DNA of 12,026 nt from Pseudomonadota bacterium (GTDB lineage Bacteria; Pseudomonadota; Gammaproteobacteria; Burkholderiales; Burkholderiaceae_B). The notes under the pieces are model-generated. The model searched no databases. It was not told where the DNA came from and saw nothing but the letters and a program-made list of their open reading frames with translations. Shown here piece by piece: positions 1 to 6,311 of the stretch (positions within the stretch are counted from its first letter, which is position 1; each line of letters starts with the position of its first letter). Both the position numbers and the translations under genes were made by a program. The stretch covers positions 1-12,026 of the forward strand of contig JAEYZR010000337.1 of NCBI GenBank assembly GCA_023427945.1, written 5' to 3'.

Positions 1-692
1 AGCTTGCCGTTCTTGTCCAGCACGCCGGGGGTGTTGGTCATCATCAGCAGTTTTTCTGCGCCCAGCACTTCGGCCATCTTGCCGGCAACGACGTCGGCGT
101 TGATGTTGTAGGCCATGCCGTCTTCGCCGTAGCCAATGGGTGAAATGACGGGAATGAACTGGTCATCCTGCAGTGCCTTCACCACAGCCGCCTCGACCTG
201 CGTGATCTCGCCCACATAGCCGATGTCAAAGGGCTTGTCGGGATCGTCCTTGTTGACGAACAGCTTGCGCCGCGCCTGGATCATGCCGCCATCCTTGCCG
301 GTCAGGCCGACCGCTTTGCCGCCGACTTCGTTGATCATCATGACGATGTCCTGCTGTACCTGGCCACCGAGCACCCATTCCACGACTTCCATCGTTTCGG
401 CATCGGTCACGCGCATGCCCTGGATGAAGGTGCCCTGCTTGCCGATGCGGCGCAATGCGTCATCGATCTGCGGGCCGCCACCGTGCACCACGACAGGATT
501 CAGGCCAACCAGCTTGAGCAGGACGACGTCGTGCGCGAAGCTGCGCTGGAGGTTTTCGTCGATCATGGCGTTGCCGCCGTACTTGACGACGATCGTTTTG
601 CCGTGAAAGCGCCGGATGTAGGGCAGCGCCTCGGAAAGCACGCCTGCCTTGATGGCAGGAGACATAACGGCAGCATCAGGTTTATCGGTCAT
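1..692 (-). CDS. argB: Acetylglutamate kinase, N-terminal 230 residues (cut by left edge)
   Basis: Phosphorylates N-acetyl-L-glutamate with ATP, the second step of arginine synthesis in the cytoplasm. The 230 visible residues (family about 300) carry the kinase signatures: KYGGNAM at 37-43 (phosphate-binding Lys37), the glycine-rich GGGPQI at 71-76, GMRVTD at 92-97, GLTGKDGG near 129-136 and NINADVVAGKMAE at 196-208. The leading helix (VLSEALPYIRRF, 18-29) resembles the N-terminal helix of arginine-inhibited hexameric enzymes such as the Pseudomonas one, so feedback inhibition by arginine is likely (inference). I chose the ATG at 692-690; there is no strong Shine-Dalgarno in front of it, and an internal ATG at 665-663 is a less likely alternative. 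The gene is divergent from the MetQ-like gene. The stop codon and C-terminal third lie outside the window. Confidence 0.97.
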   Translation of the reverse strand, partial: MTDKPDAAVMSPAIKAGVLSEALPYIRRFHGKTIVVKYGGNAMIDENLQRSFAHDVVLLKLVGLNPVVVHGGGPQIDDALRRIGKQGTFIQGMRVTDAETMEVVEWVLGGQVQQDIVMMINEVGGKAVGLTGKDGGMIQARRKLFVNKDDPDKPFDIGYVGEITQVEAAVVKALQDDQFIPVISPIGYGEDGMAYNINADVVAGKMAEVLGAEKLLMMTNTPGVLDKNGK

Positions 693-862
693 GGGTCGGG
701 ATCGTGATCGGAAACGGGTTCGAAGGAAGGGACTGTCAGTCGTCAGGATAACGGTTCATTGTAGACGCCTGCATTTCGTTATAACTGAACGATATGGTTT
801 TGGTGCCGACTAATAACCAGGAATCGGTTAAAGTTTTTTTCTGTATCGATCTGGAGTTCTAC
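693..862. promoter_or_regulatory. Divergent argB / metQ-like control region
   Basis: This 170-bp spacer separates two divergent genes. For argB a minus-strand TACAAT (763-758) is a good -10 match, but no convincing -35 sits at the right distance. For the metQ-like gene a plus-strand TATAAC (780-785, inside the palindrome GTTATAAC) is a plausible -10 with only a poor -35 (TTGTAG at 759-764, 15-bp spacer). The two candidate -10 boxes lie about 20 bp apart, so the promoters would overlap. Just before metQ, a run of seven T (near 834-840) follows small weak pairings; I could not make a good terminator from it. No methionine riboswitch was recognised. The promoter calls are pattern matches only. 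Confidence 0.35.
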
Positions 863-1660
863 ATGCCCTTCACATTTGCACGCCGCGCCTTCACTGCATT
901 GCTGTTCACCTCCGCTCTGGGCGCTACGGCTGCCGTACAGGCAGGCACCCTGGTGATTGCGGCTTCCGAGATACCGCACGCGCAATTGCTCGAATACGTC
1001 AAACCGGCGTTGGCCAAGGACGGCGTCAACCTGGAGATCAAGGTCTTCAGCGACTACGTGCAACCCAACCTGCTGGTGGCGGACAAACAATTGGACGCCA
1101 ATTTTTTCCAGCACCAGCCTTATCTGGACACTTTCAACAAGGACCGGGGCCTGAAGCTGGTGTCGGTCGGGCAGGTCCATGTGGAGCCGTTCGGTGCCTA
1201 TTCCCGCAAGATCAAGTCCCTGGACGATCTGAAGGATGGTGCGACGGTTGCGTTGCCCAATGATCCCTCCAACAGCGGGCGGGCCTTGCTGCTGCTGGCC
1301 AAACAGAAGTTGATCGGTCTGCGCGACGGCGCGGGCATCACCGCCACCCCCGCAGACGTCGTGGAGAATCCCAGGAAGCTCAAGTTCCGTGAACTTGAGG
1401 CGGCGATGCTGCCGCGTGCCCTGGACGATGTCGACCTGGCATTGATCAACACCAACTATGCTCTGGAGGCTGGACTGGTGCCCACACGCGACGCCCTGTT
1501 CATCGAGGGTTCGGAGTCGCCCTATGCCAACATCGTGGTCACCCGCGAGGACAATCGCGACTCACCCGACGTGAAGAAGCTTGTCCAGGCACTGCATTCG
1601 GCAGACGTGCGCGGCTTCATCGAGAAGCAATACAAGGGCGCTGTCGTACCGGCTTTCTGA
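863..1660 (+). CDS. MetQ/NlpA-family periplasmic substrate-binding protein (probable methionine binding)
   Basis: Binding component of a methionine-type ABC importer (MetNIQ family), expected to deliver D/L-methionine or a related ligand in the periplasm. At 265 aa it has normal family length. Family signatures are visible: ANFFQHQPYLDTFN near 79-92, GAYSRKIKSLDDLKDG near 111-126, PNDPSNSGRALLLL at 132-145, and LALINTNYAL near 192-201. Start ATG 863 is preferred because GGAG (853-856) sits 6 nt upstream; an in-frame ATG at 794 has no ribosome site and would bury the signal peptide. The N-terminus is a signal peptide ending AVQA|GT (about residue 27). There is no cysteine there, so it lacks the lipobox of classical MetQ and is predicted to be soluble. 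No metN or metI lies beside it in the window. Family assignment is secure; the ligand is inferred. Confidence 0.9.
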   Translation: MPFTFARRAFTALLFTSALGATAAVQAGTLVIAASEIPHAQLLEYVKPALAKDGVNLEIKVFSDYVQPNLLVADKQLDANFFQHQPYLDTFNKDRGLKLVSVGQVHVEPFGAYSRKIKSLDDLKDGATVALPNDPSNSGRALLLLAKQKLIGLRDGAGITATPADVVENPRKLKFRELEAAMLPRALDDVDLALINTNYALEAGLVPTRDALFIEGSESPYANIVVTREDNRDSPDVKKLVQALHSADVRGFIEKQYKGAVVPAF

Positions 1661-2155
1661 TCACCCCGCTGCCAGGGCTTTTTCGACCGTGGCCTGAAAC
1701 TGGGCCTTGTCGTAATCGCCCAGGTAGCGCTTGATGATATTGCCCTGTTTGTCGATCAGGAAAGCGGTGGGGGTGAGGCGCACATCGTCAAACGCCAGCG
1801 CGATCTTGCCCTGACTGTCCAGCGCGACCGGAAACGGAAGCTGTCGAGTCTGGGCAAAGTTGAGCACGTAGTTGGCGGGGTCGTATTGCATGGCCACCGC
1901 AATGGTTTCATAACCCTTGGACGCGTAAGCCTCGTAGTGGCTGATGTTGTCGGGCATCTGCTTGACGCAGGTGACGCAGCTCGTGGCCCAGAATTTCACC
2001 AGCACGACCTTGCCGCGCAGATCCTGCATCGTGAACGTCCTGCCATCGATGGTCGAGAACGTGACGTCAGGCGCAGCCTGTACCGGGCGCCACATGAACC
2101 AGGTGGTGATGCCTGCCACCAGGACAAGCGCGAGAGCAGGGAGGATTTTCTTCAT
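1661..2155 (-). CDS. TlpA/ResA-like periplasmic thioredoxin (CVTC active site)
   Basis: 164-aa thiol-disulfide exchange protein. An uncleaved anchor or signal segment (about residues 3-28, ending VQAAP) is followed by a thioredoxin fold of the AhpC/TSA-TlpA type: VLVKFWATSCVTC at 51-63 with the redox pair Cys60-Cys63, and the cis-proline region LTPTAFLID at 127-135 (Pro129). It should act in the periplasm, probably as a reductant for cytochrome or envelope proteins, but the partner is unknown. Its ATG (2155-2153) overlaps the stop of the dolP-like gene in an ATGA junction with no clear ribosome site of its own, so translation is probably coupled to dolP. Its stop (1663-1661) directly abuts the stop of the convergent metQ-like gene. 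Fold and location are confident; the specific role is not. Confidence 0.9.
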   Translation of the reverse strand: MKKILPALALVLVAGITTWFMWRPVQAAPDVTFSTIDGRTFTMQDLRGKVVLVKFWATSCVTCVKQMPDNISHYEAYASKGYETIAVAMQYDPANYVLNFAQTRQLPFPVALDSQGKIALAFDDVRLTPTAFLIDKQGNIIKRYLGDYDKAQFQATVEKALAAG

Positions 2156-2916
2156 TTGATCGGCATGGCCTGAACGCCCGAGTCGCCAGTGCCCATCGTG
2201 TTCTGGTCACTGGTGTCGTTGGACATCGTGTCGATGGGCGCGGCTTTCTGCTCGGCGTTCGGATTGCGCTTGCCGTCCGAGCCCGCCTCGCTGCCCGACA
2301 GGCGGATGGCCTCGTCGCGTGTGATGATTTCAAACAGCTTGACCACACGCTGCACGCCACCCACTCCGGCGGCGGCCGTGGCGGCATAGCGTCCTTCGTT
2401 CTCGGTGACCAGGCCCATCAGATATACGGTGCCGCGGTTGGTCGTGACATCGATGGTGTTGGAGGGCACGTATTGCGTGCGCAGCAGCACGGACTTCACT
2501 TTGGAGGTGATCCAGGTGTCGTTGGTGCGCGAGGAAAACGGTTGTTCCGGTCCCACCGTGATCTGATCGACGACCGATTTCACGTTGAGAATGCCGCGCG
2601 CGAGCACGACGGACTGGCTTTTGATTTCTGCATTGGGGACATCGCCTGTCAGCAATACCTTGCCGTTGTAGACATGGGCGTTGACCTTGGCGGAATCGCC
2701 CAGGCGGCGGTTGATCTCGCCCACCACCTTGAAGCCTATGCTCTTGTCATCGAGCTGGGTGCCCGATGTACGGCGATCGGTGATGACGACAGCGGTTCCG
2801 GCTGCGGCGGTGCCGCCCACGATCAGGGGTACGCAGGCTGACAGCACTGAGGACAGGGCCACCACGACCGCCAGGCATGCAGCAGGCCGGATAAGGCGTC
2901 TGGTGTCCAGTTTCAT
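2152..2916 (-). CDS. dolP: BON-domain outer-membrane lipoprotein, DolP (YraP)-like
   Basis: 254-aa lipoprotein. The signal peptide ends in the lipobox LSAC, with lipidated Cys28. Two BON domains follow, at about 55-124 (ending VKSVVDQITVG) and 132-200 (WITSKVKSVLL through VVKLFEIITR). In E. coli, DolP is an outer-membrane lipoprotein that binds anionic phospholipid at division sites and supports envelope integrity. The chosen ATG (2916-2914) has GGAG 7 nt upstream and overlaps the stop of the SIS-domain gene in an ATGA junction; an in-frame ATG at 2955 lies inside that upstream gene and is less likely. The order yraN-diaA-dolP matches E. coli. A polar tail of about 54 residues (Asn/Asp/Ser/Thr/Met) after the second BON domain makes the protein clearly longer than the roughly 190-residue E. 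coli protein. Confidence 0.9.
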   Translation of the reverse strand: MKLDTRRLIRPAACLAVVVALSSVLSACVPLIVGGTAAAGTAVVITDRRTSGTQLDDKSIGFKVVGEINRRLGDSAKVNAHVYNGKVLLTGDVPNAEIKSQSVVLARGILNVKSVVDQITVGPEQPFSSRTNDTWITSKVKSVLLRTQYVPSNTIDVTTNRGTVYLMGLVTENEGRYAATAAAGVGGVQRVVKLFEIITRDEAIRLSGSEAGSDGKRNPNAEQKAAPIDTMSNDTSDQNTMGTGDSGVQAMPIK

Positions 2917-3506
2917 TCGGAATCTCCAAGCAAGAATGCGTCGATGCCATCGCACAGGGCGTGCAACAACAGAATATGAACTTCCTGAATACGCATGGTG
3001 CGATCATGCGGTACGCAGAGATGGACGTCATTGGCGGTCATGAGTTCCCCCAATACGCCTCCGCCCTTGCCGGTCAGGGCAATGATGCGCATGTCGCGCT
3101 CGTGCGCCGCGCCCACGGCACGCAGCACATTGGCCGAATTACCGCTGGTGGAAATGCAGACGAGTACGTCGCCCGGACGGCCCAGGGCGTTCACCTGGCG
3201 CTCGAATACATCGTCAAAGCCATAGTCGTTACCGACGGCGGTGAGGATGGAGGTGTCTGCGCTGAGCGTGATGCCGGCCAGCGGCAGGCGCTCGCGTTCG
3301 AAACGTCCGACCAGTTCGGCGATGAAGTGCTGGGCATCGGCGGCCGAACCGCCATTGCCGCACGCCAGAATCTTGCAGTCGTTCGTGAGCGCGTTGAACA
3401 GCAGATCCACACCCTGAGCCAGTGGCTCGGCCAGGGTGTCCCGACTTTGTTCGAAAGCGGTGAGCGCGTCTGAAAAATGGGACGCCATGCGAGAGGTCAT
3501 ATCCAT
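2913..3506 (-). CDS. SIS-domain phosphosugar isomerase family protein: DiaA position, GmhA-like active site
   Basis: Single SIS domain, 197 aa with the start used here. Sugar-phosphate binding motifs are CGNGGSAADAQHF (49-61) and STSGNS (119-124). Two related functions are possible. DiaA is the DnaA-binding initiation factor encoded between yraN and dolP in E. coli, exactly the position here. GmhA is sedoheptulose-7-phosphate isomerase, the first step of heptose synthesis for LPS. Residues equivalent to the GmhA catalytic pair appear present: Glu64 in FIAELVGRF and His177 in RIQEVHI. E. coli DiaA as I recall it lacks the glutamate. The start is uncertain: ATGs at 3515, 3506, 3500 and 3488 (plus 3545, inside yraN) are all in frame, and none has a strong ribosome site. 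3506 gives the usual family length and leaves 25 nt after yraN. The stop overlaps dolP by ATGA. Confidence 0.88.
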   Translation of the reverse strand: MDMTSRMASHFSDALTAFEQSRDTLAEPLAQGVDLLFNALTNDCKILACGNGGSAADAQHFIAELVGRFERERLPLAGITLSADTSILTAVGNDYGFDDVFERQVNALGRPGDVLVCISTSGNSANVLRAVGAAHERDMRIIALTGKGGGVLGELMTANDVHLCVPHDRTMRIQEVHILLLHALCDGIDAFLLGDSE

Positions 3507-3531
3507 GCCGTGCATTATATGGCGGGGGCGA

Positions 3532-4068
3532 TCAGTGCAGTGCAAATGCGTGTCTGAACCATTGGATGGCTTCGCCCTCGAAGGTCACCACGTCAAAGCG
3601 GACGGGGGACGGGTGGCGCACCACCTCGTGCGTGCAGTGGCGGTCCTGGCGCATCAACCGAAGCATGGCGGGCATGAGCAGGCTTGCCGCGCGGATCAGG
3701 CGGCGTTGCTTGGCCGCGGTGATGCTTGCGCCCGCACCGCCGAACCGGGCGCAGGCACGGGCGCGCACTTCCACCAGTACCAGCACCTCGCCATCGCGCA
3801 TGACCAGATCGATTTCGCCCATGCGGCAGCCTGGATTGCAGGCCAGGGGGCGCAATCCCGCCGCGATCAGACAGGCCAGGGCGCGCTGTTCGTACTGAGC
3901 GCCTACCAACTGCTTCAAACTGCGCCTGGGCAGGCCTGCGACAGGGGCAGGCGTAGTTGGCGGGCGCAAGGTGGCCCGGCGGCGCGCCAGCAGGCGAGCG
4001 CGGGCAGCGGCCTGTGCGCGCCGCGCCCGGACAAAGGGCGAGGTAGGCAGATCATCGGTGACGTCCAT
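3532..4068 (-). CDS. yraN: YraN / UPF0102 family endonuclease-like protein
   Basis: 178-aa protein of the UPF0102 family, whose fold is related to Holliday-junction resolvase-type nucleases (PD-(D/E)XK); its cellular role is not established. The conserved core runs from about residue 55: GAQYEQRA (Glu60), GCRMGEIDLVM with Glu85 and Asp87, and VLVEVRAR with Glu100, then FGGAGASITAAKQRRL. The C-terminal RFDVVTFEGEAIQWFRHAF (157-175) is also typical. The usual lysine of EVK is arginine (102), as in E. coli YraN. About 50 Arg/Ala/Pro-rich residues precede the core, an extension absent from the 131-residue E. coli protein. I chose ATG 4068-4066; an in-frame ATG at 4116 would overlap the divergent rsmI start. 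First gene of the yraN-SIS-dolP-tlpA operon. Confidence 0.9.
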   Translation of the reverse strand: MDVTDDLPTSPFVRARRAQAAARARLLARRRATLRPPTTPAPVAGLPRRSLKQLVGAQYEQRALACLIAAGLRPLACNPGCRMGEIDLVMRDGEVLVLVEVRARACARFGGAGASITAAKQRRLIRAASLLMPAMLRLMRQDRHCTHEVVRHPSPVRFDVVTFEGEAIQWFRHAFALH

Positions 4069-4114
4069 AGCGTCTACACTCGCATACTTCGCCCCCGCAT
4101 GCACACGGACCACC

Positions 4115-5086
4115 ATGACGATTCCTTCCGATATCCCGCCTTTGCCGTCGGACCAGACGTCGCCCGTTCACTCGCTGGATGCCTGGCGGCGCGTGGCCGA
4201 GAAGGTGGCCGGGCAGCATTGGCCCACGTCCACCCTGTACGTGGTGGCCACGCCCATCGGCAATCTGGGCGATCTGGGGTTGCGTGCCTGGCAGGTGCTC
4301 ACGCGGGCCACCATCATTGCGGCCGAGGACACGCGGGCGACGCGTACCTTGCTCGATGCCTGGGGCATCGGCACCCCCTTGATGGCCGCGCATCGGCATA
4401 ACGAGGCCGCCGCCGCCCAGGCCATCTGCGAGCGGCTCGAGCGCGGAGAGACGGTCGCACTCGTTTCCGATGCCGGTGCGCCTGCTGTGAGCGACCCGGG
4501 CGCCCGTATCGTGCGTGCCGTGCGCGAGGCGGGGCTGCGGGTCGTGCCCATTCCTGGTGCCAGCGCCGTCATTGCCGCCTTGATGGGCAGTGGGGTGACG
4601 ACCGACGCCAATCCGGCGTTCGTGTTTGCGGGATTCGCCCCGGCGAAGTCGGCTGCCCGCAGCCGCTGGCTGGCCGACTGGTCGGCGGTTGCTGCACCGG
4701 TGGTGATGTTCGAGTCGCCGCATCGCGTGGCAGACGCGCTGGAGGACATGCGGCGCGTGTGCGGCGATGAGCGCGAGGTCACGGTGGCGCGCGAGCTGAC
4801 CAAGCGCTTCGAGGCCATCCATACGCTGGCGCTGGGTGATGCGGCCGACTGGCTGGCGCAGGATGTGCATCGCGAACAGGGCGAATTCGTATTGATTCTT
4901 CACGCGCCGCCTGTCAGGTTGCAGACCGGTATTCCTGAAGACGCCATGAAATGGCTGGCCGCGCTGGTCGAAACCGTATCGGTGCGTGACGCCTCGCGCG
5001 TCGTGGCAAAAGTGACCGGCTTGCCACGCGACCAGTTGTACGAACAGGCGCTGCTTTTGAAAGCTGGGCAGCAGGACGAGGCTTGA
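4115..5086 (+). CDS. rsmI: 16S rRNA 2'-O-ribose C1402 methyltransferase RsmI
   Basis: Uses S-adenosylmethionine to methylate the ribose 2'-OH of C1402 in the 16S rRNA decoding centre. The 323-aa product shows the tetrapyrrole-methylase-type fold motifs of the family: LYVVATPIGNLGDL (41-54), AAEDTR (69-74), LVSDAGAPAVSDPG (116-129), PIPGASAVIAAL (145-156) and MFESPHR (198-204). About 40 residues precede the first strand, longer than in E. coli (286 aa), so the true start could be slightly further in; ATG 4115 is the first ATG clear of the divergent yraN. Only 46 bp separate the two starts, so their promoters must overlap; I could not identify either with confidence. The same divergent rsmI/yraN pairing exists in E. 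coli. Confidence 0.95.
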   Translation: MTIPSDIPPLPSDQTSPVHSLDAWRRVAEKVAGQHWPTSTLYVVATPIGNLGDLGLRAWQVLTRATIIAAEDTRATRTLLDAWGIGTPLMAAHRHNEAAAAQAICERLERGETVALVSDAGAPAVSDPGARIVRAVREAGLRVVPIPGASAVIAALMGSGVTTDANPAFVFAGFAPAKSAARSRWLADWSAVAAPVVMFESPHRVADALEDMRRVCGDEREVTVARELTKRFEAIHTLALGDAADWLAQDVHREQGEFVLILHAPPVRLQTGIPEDAMKWLAALVETVSVRDASRVVAKVTGLPRDQLYEQALLLKAGQQDEA

Positions 5087-5240
5087 CGCCATCTGCGGGA
5101 CGCTGACGAGGCGCGGCTGCGTCTTCGGGACACTGCCGAGGTTTGATGGCGGCTGCAGGGCGACGGGGAGACTGCGCCTGACAACGTCTGATGGCGCGTG
5201 ACGGAATCGGCGCGTGACGGAATCCGGCAGCGCACGCCAG

Positions 5241-5280
5241 CGCCCGTAGGGGCATGACGGGGCATGACGGGCGGGTGGTT
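5241..5280 (+). terminator. Possible intrinsic terminator after rsmI
   Basis: CGCCCGT (5241-5247) pairs perfectly with ACGGGCG (5267-5273). The 19-nt loop contains the tandem GGCATGACGG repeat, and the stem is followed by GGTGGTTTTG. The stem is strong, but the loop is long and the T run is short (four) and displaced, so termination may be weak. Confidence 0.4.
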
Positions 5281-5289
5281 TTGCCAAGT

Positions 5290-5302
5290 CGCCGAGGCGG
5301 CG
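5290..5302 (-). terminator. Short GC hairpin directly after the rlpA stop
   Basis: CGCCG and CGGCG flank a 3-nt loop, and the hairpin begins one base after the rlpA TAA (5306-5304). It may mark the 3' end of the rlpA transcript or block exonucleases. No T run follows on the minus strand, so it is not a canonical terminator. Confidence 0.3.
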
Positions 5303-5303
5303 C

Positions 5304-6311
5304 TTACTGTGCAGCGATCGCGGGCATGATGCCCACGCGGTGGAAGATATCCTGGGCGGCTTCCACTGCCGCCTGCCGACTGGGGTAGGGGCCGACTTTT
5401 ACGCGATACAGGGCATTGCCCGGGTCGGCGCTGGTCAGCACCTGCTGATCGTTCACATGTTGCTGAACACGGGTGGCCAGCGCCTGTGCGTTGCCAGGCT
5501 GGCTGAATGCGCCCAATTGCAGGAATACCTCGGAGGCGATGCCTGTGGGAGCGGGACCGGGCAGGGCAGGCAGGGGAGCAGGCGCCGATGAGGCGCTGCT
5601 GGTTGCGGGCGCCGGGGGCCGGGCTGCCGGGGCACTGGCAGCGGGCCTGGGGCCCAGGACATCCTCGATCTGCGAAGGTGCGGACGCCTGCGCGATGGGG
5701 TAGATTTCCATGTCGGGTGCGGCAGGTGCGCTGGGCGCGACGCCGCGACGAATGTCGTCATGGGTGATTTTCTCGATGACGACTTCACCGCTGCCCGGGC
5801 CGATCAGGCCGAGTTTGTAGGCGGCTACATACGACAGATCGATGATGCGGTCGGAATGAAACGGCCCGCGGTCGTTCACCCGCAACACCACCGTGCGATT
5901 GTTGACCATGCTGGTCACCCGCACATAGCTGGGTATGGGCAGCGTGGTGTGGGCGGCGGTCATGGCGTACATGTCGTAGCGTTCGCCATTGGCCGTGGAG
6001 TTGCCATGAAACTTCTTCCCGTACCACGATGCCCGGCCACGCATTTTGTAGGGCTTGCCGGTCGTGTCGGGAACATACTGTTTCCCGAACACGGAATAGG
6101 GCCGCATGTTGCCCGGTGCGTAAGGTTCGATACGGGGTACGGCGTCAGGGACGGCGTCCAGGTTCGAAGGGGGATTGGCGTCGGGGCCGTCGTCCTTGTA
6201 GTAGCCGCCCCCGCGTTTGGACGAGCTGCTGGAGCCGCAGCCCGCCACCGTCACGGCCACGAGCAGGGCGAGTATCAGTTGCAGCGCGCCGGACCAGGTC
6301 CTGCGCACCAT
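5304..6311 (-). CDS. rlpA: RlpA septal-ring lytic transglycosylase lipoprotein with SPOR domain
   Basis: 335-aa outer-membrane lipoprotein. The signal ends VAGC, with lipidated Cys25. The double-psi beta-barrel catalytic domain spans about 92-180 (RASWYGKKFHGNSTANGERY). Conserved polar residues expected in the active site are Glu110, His121 (TAAHTTLP) and Asp147 (VNDRGPFH). A Pro/Ala-rich linker (about 190-258) leads to a C-terminal SPOR domain (about 261-330: FLQLGAFSQPGNA, YRVKVGPYPSRQAA) that binds denuded glycan strands at the division septum. In Pseudomonas RlpA cleaves such glycan during daughter-cell separation; enzymatic activity here is inferred. The start ATG (6311-6309) shares its A with the rapZ TGA (TGATG), so translation is coupled to rapZ; the upstream in-frame ATG at 6479 lies inside rapZ and is rejected. 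Last gene of the hpf-side block. Confidence 0.95.
   Translation of the reverse strand: MVRRTWSGALQLILALLVAVTVAGCGSSSSSKRGGGYYKDDGPDANPPSNLDAVPDAVPRIEPYAPGNMRPYSVFGKQYVPDTTGKPYKMRGRASWYGKKFHGNSTANGERYDMYAMTAAHTTLPIPSYVRVTSMVNNRTVVLRVNDRGPFHSDRIIDLSYVAAYKLGLIGPGSGEVVIEKITHDDIRRGVAPSAPAAPDMEIYPIAQASAPSQIEDVLGPRPAASAPAARPPAPATSSASSAPAPLPALPGPAPTGIASEVFLQLGAFSQPGNAQALATRVQQHVNDQQVLTSADPGNALYRVKVGPYPSRQAAVEAAQDIFHRVGIMPAIAAQ

Larger units (their letters stand above)
5087..5303. repeat. Convergent rsmI-rlpA spacer with short tandem duplications
   Basis: This 217-bp non-coding spacer holds three small repeat pairs. CGGGACGCTGACGAGG (5096-5111) recurs as a 14/16 match 30 bp later (5126-5141). GGCGCGTGACGGAATC is perfectly duplicated in tandem (5193-5208, 5209-5224). 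GGCATGACGG is perfectly duplicated in tandem (5251-5260, 5261-5270). TGACG recurs about six times across the spacer, counting the copy that begins in the rsmI stop codon. This looks like local slippage or duplication in unconstrained sequence. Open frames that cross it are antisense or overlapping shadows without family resemblance. Confidence 0.75.

Noticed and set aside
809..841. Possible attenuator-terminator before the metQ-like gene (T-run after small pairings)
   Set aside because: Only 4-5 bp weak stems can be drawn before the seven T; not enough to call.
794..862. Earlier start (ATG 794) for the metQ-like gene, possibly leaderless after TATAAC
   Set aside because: It would put 23 residues in front of a normal signal peptide; ATG 863 has a good GGAG site 6 nt upstream.
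1661..1700. Possible metQ terminator inside the 3' end of the redoxin gene (GGGC followed by five T)
   Set aside because: Only a 3-bp stem can be drawn; the sequence is explained by redoxin coding.
3436..4401. 321-residue plus-strand open frame across yraN
   Set aside because: Antisense to yraN and out of frame with rsmI; no domain resemblance and no ribosome site.
4052..5287. 411-residue open frame antisense to rsmI
   Set aside because: It is the mirror of the strongly conserved rsmI. The product is a Gly/Arg/His/Pro-rich mixture typical of antisense frames in GC-rich DNA, with no recognisable family.
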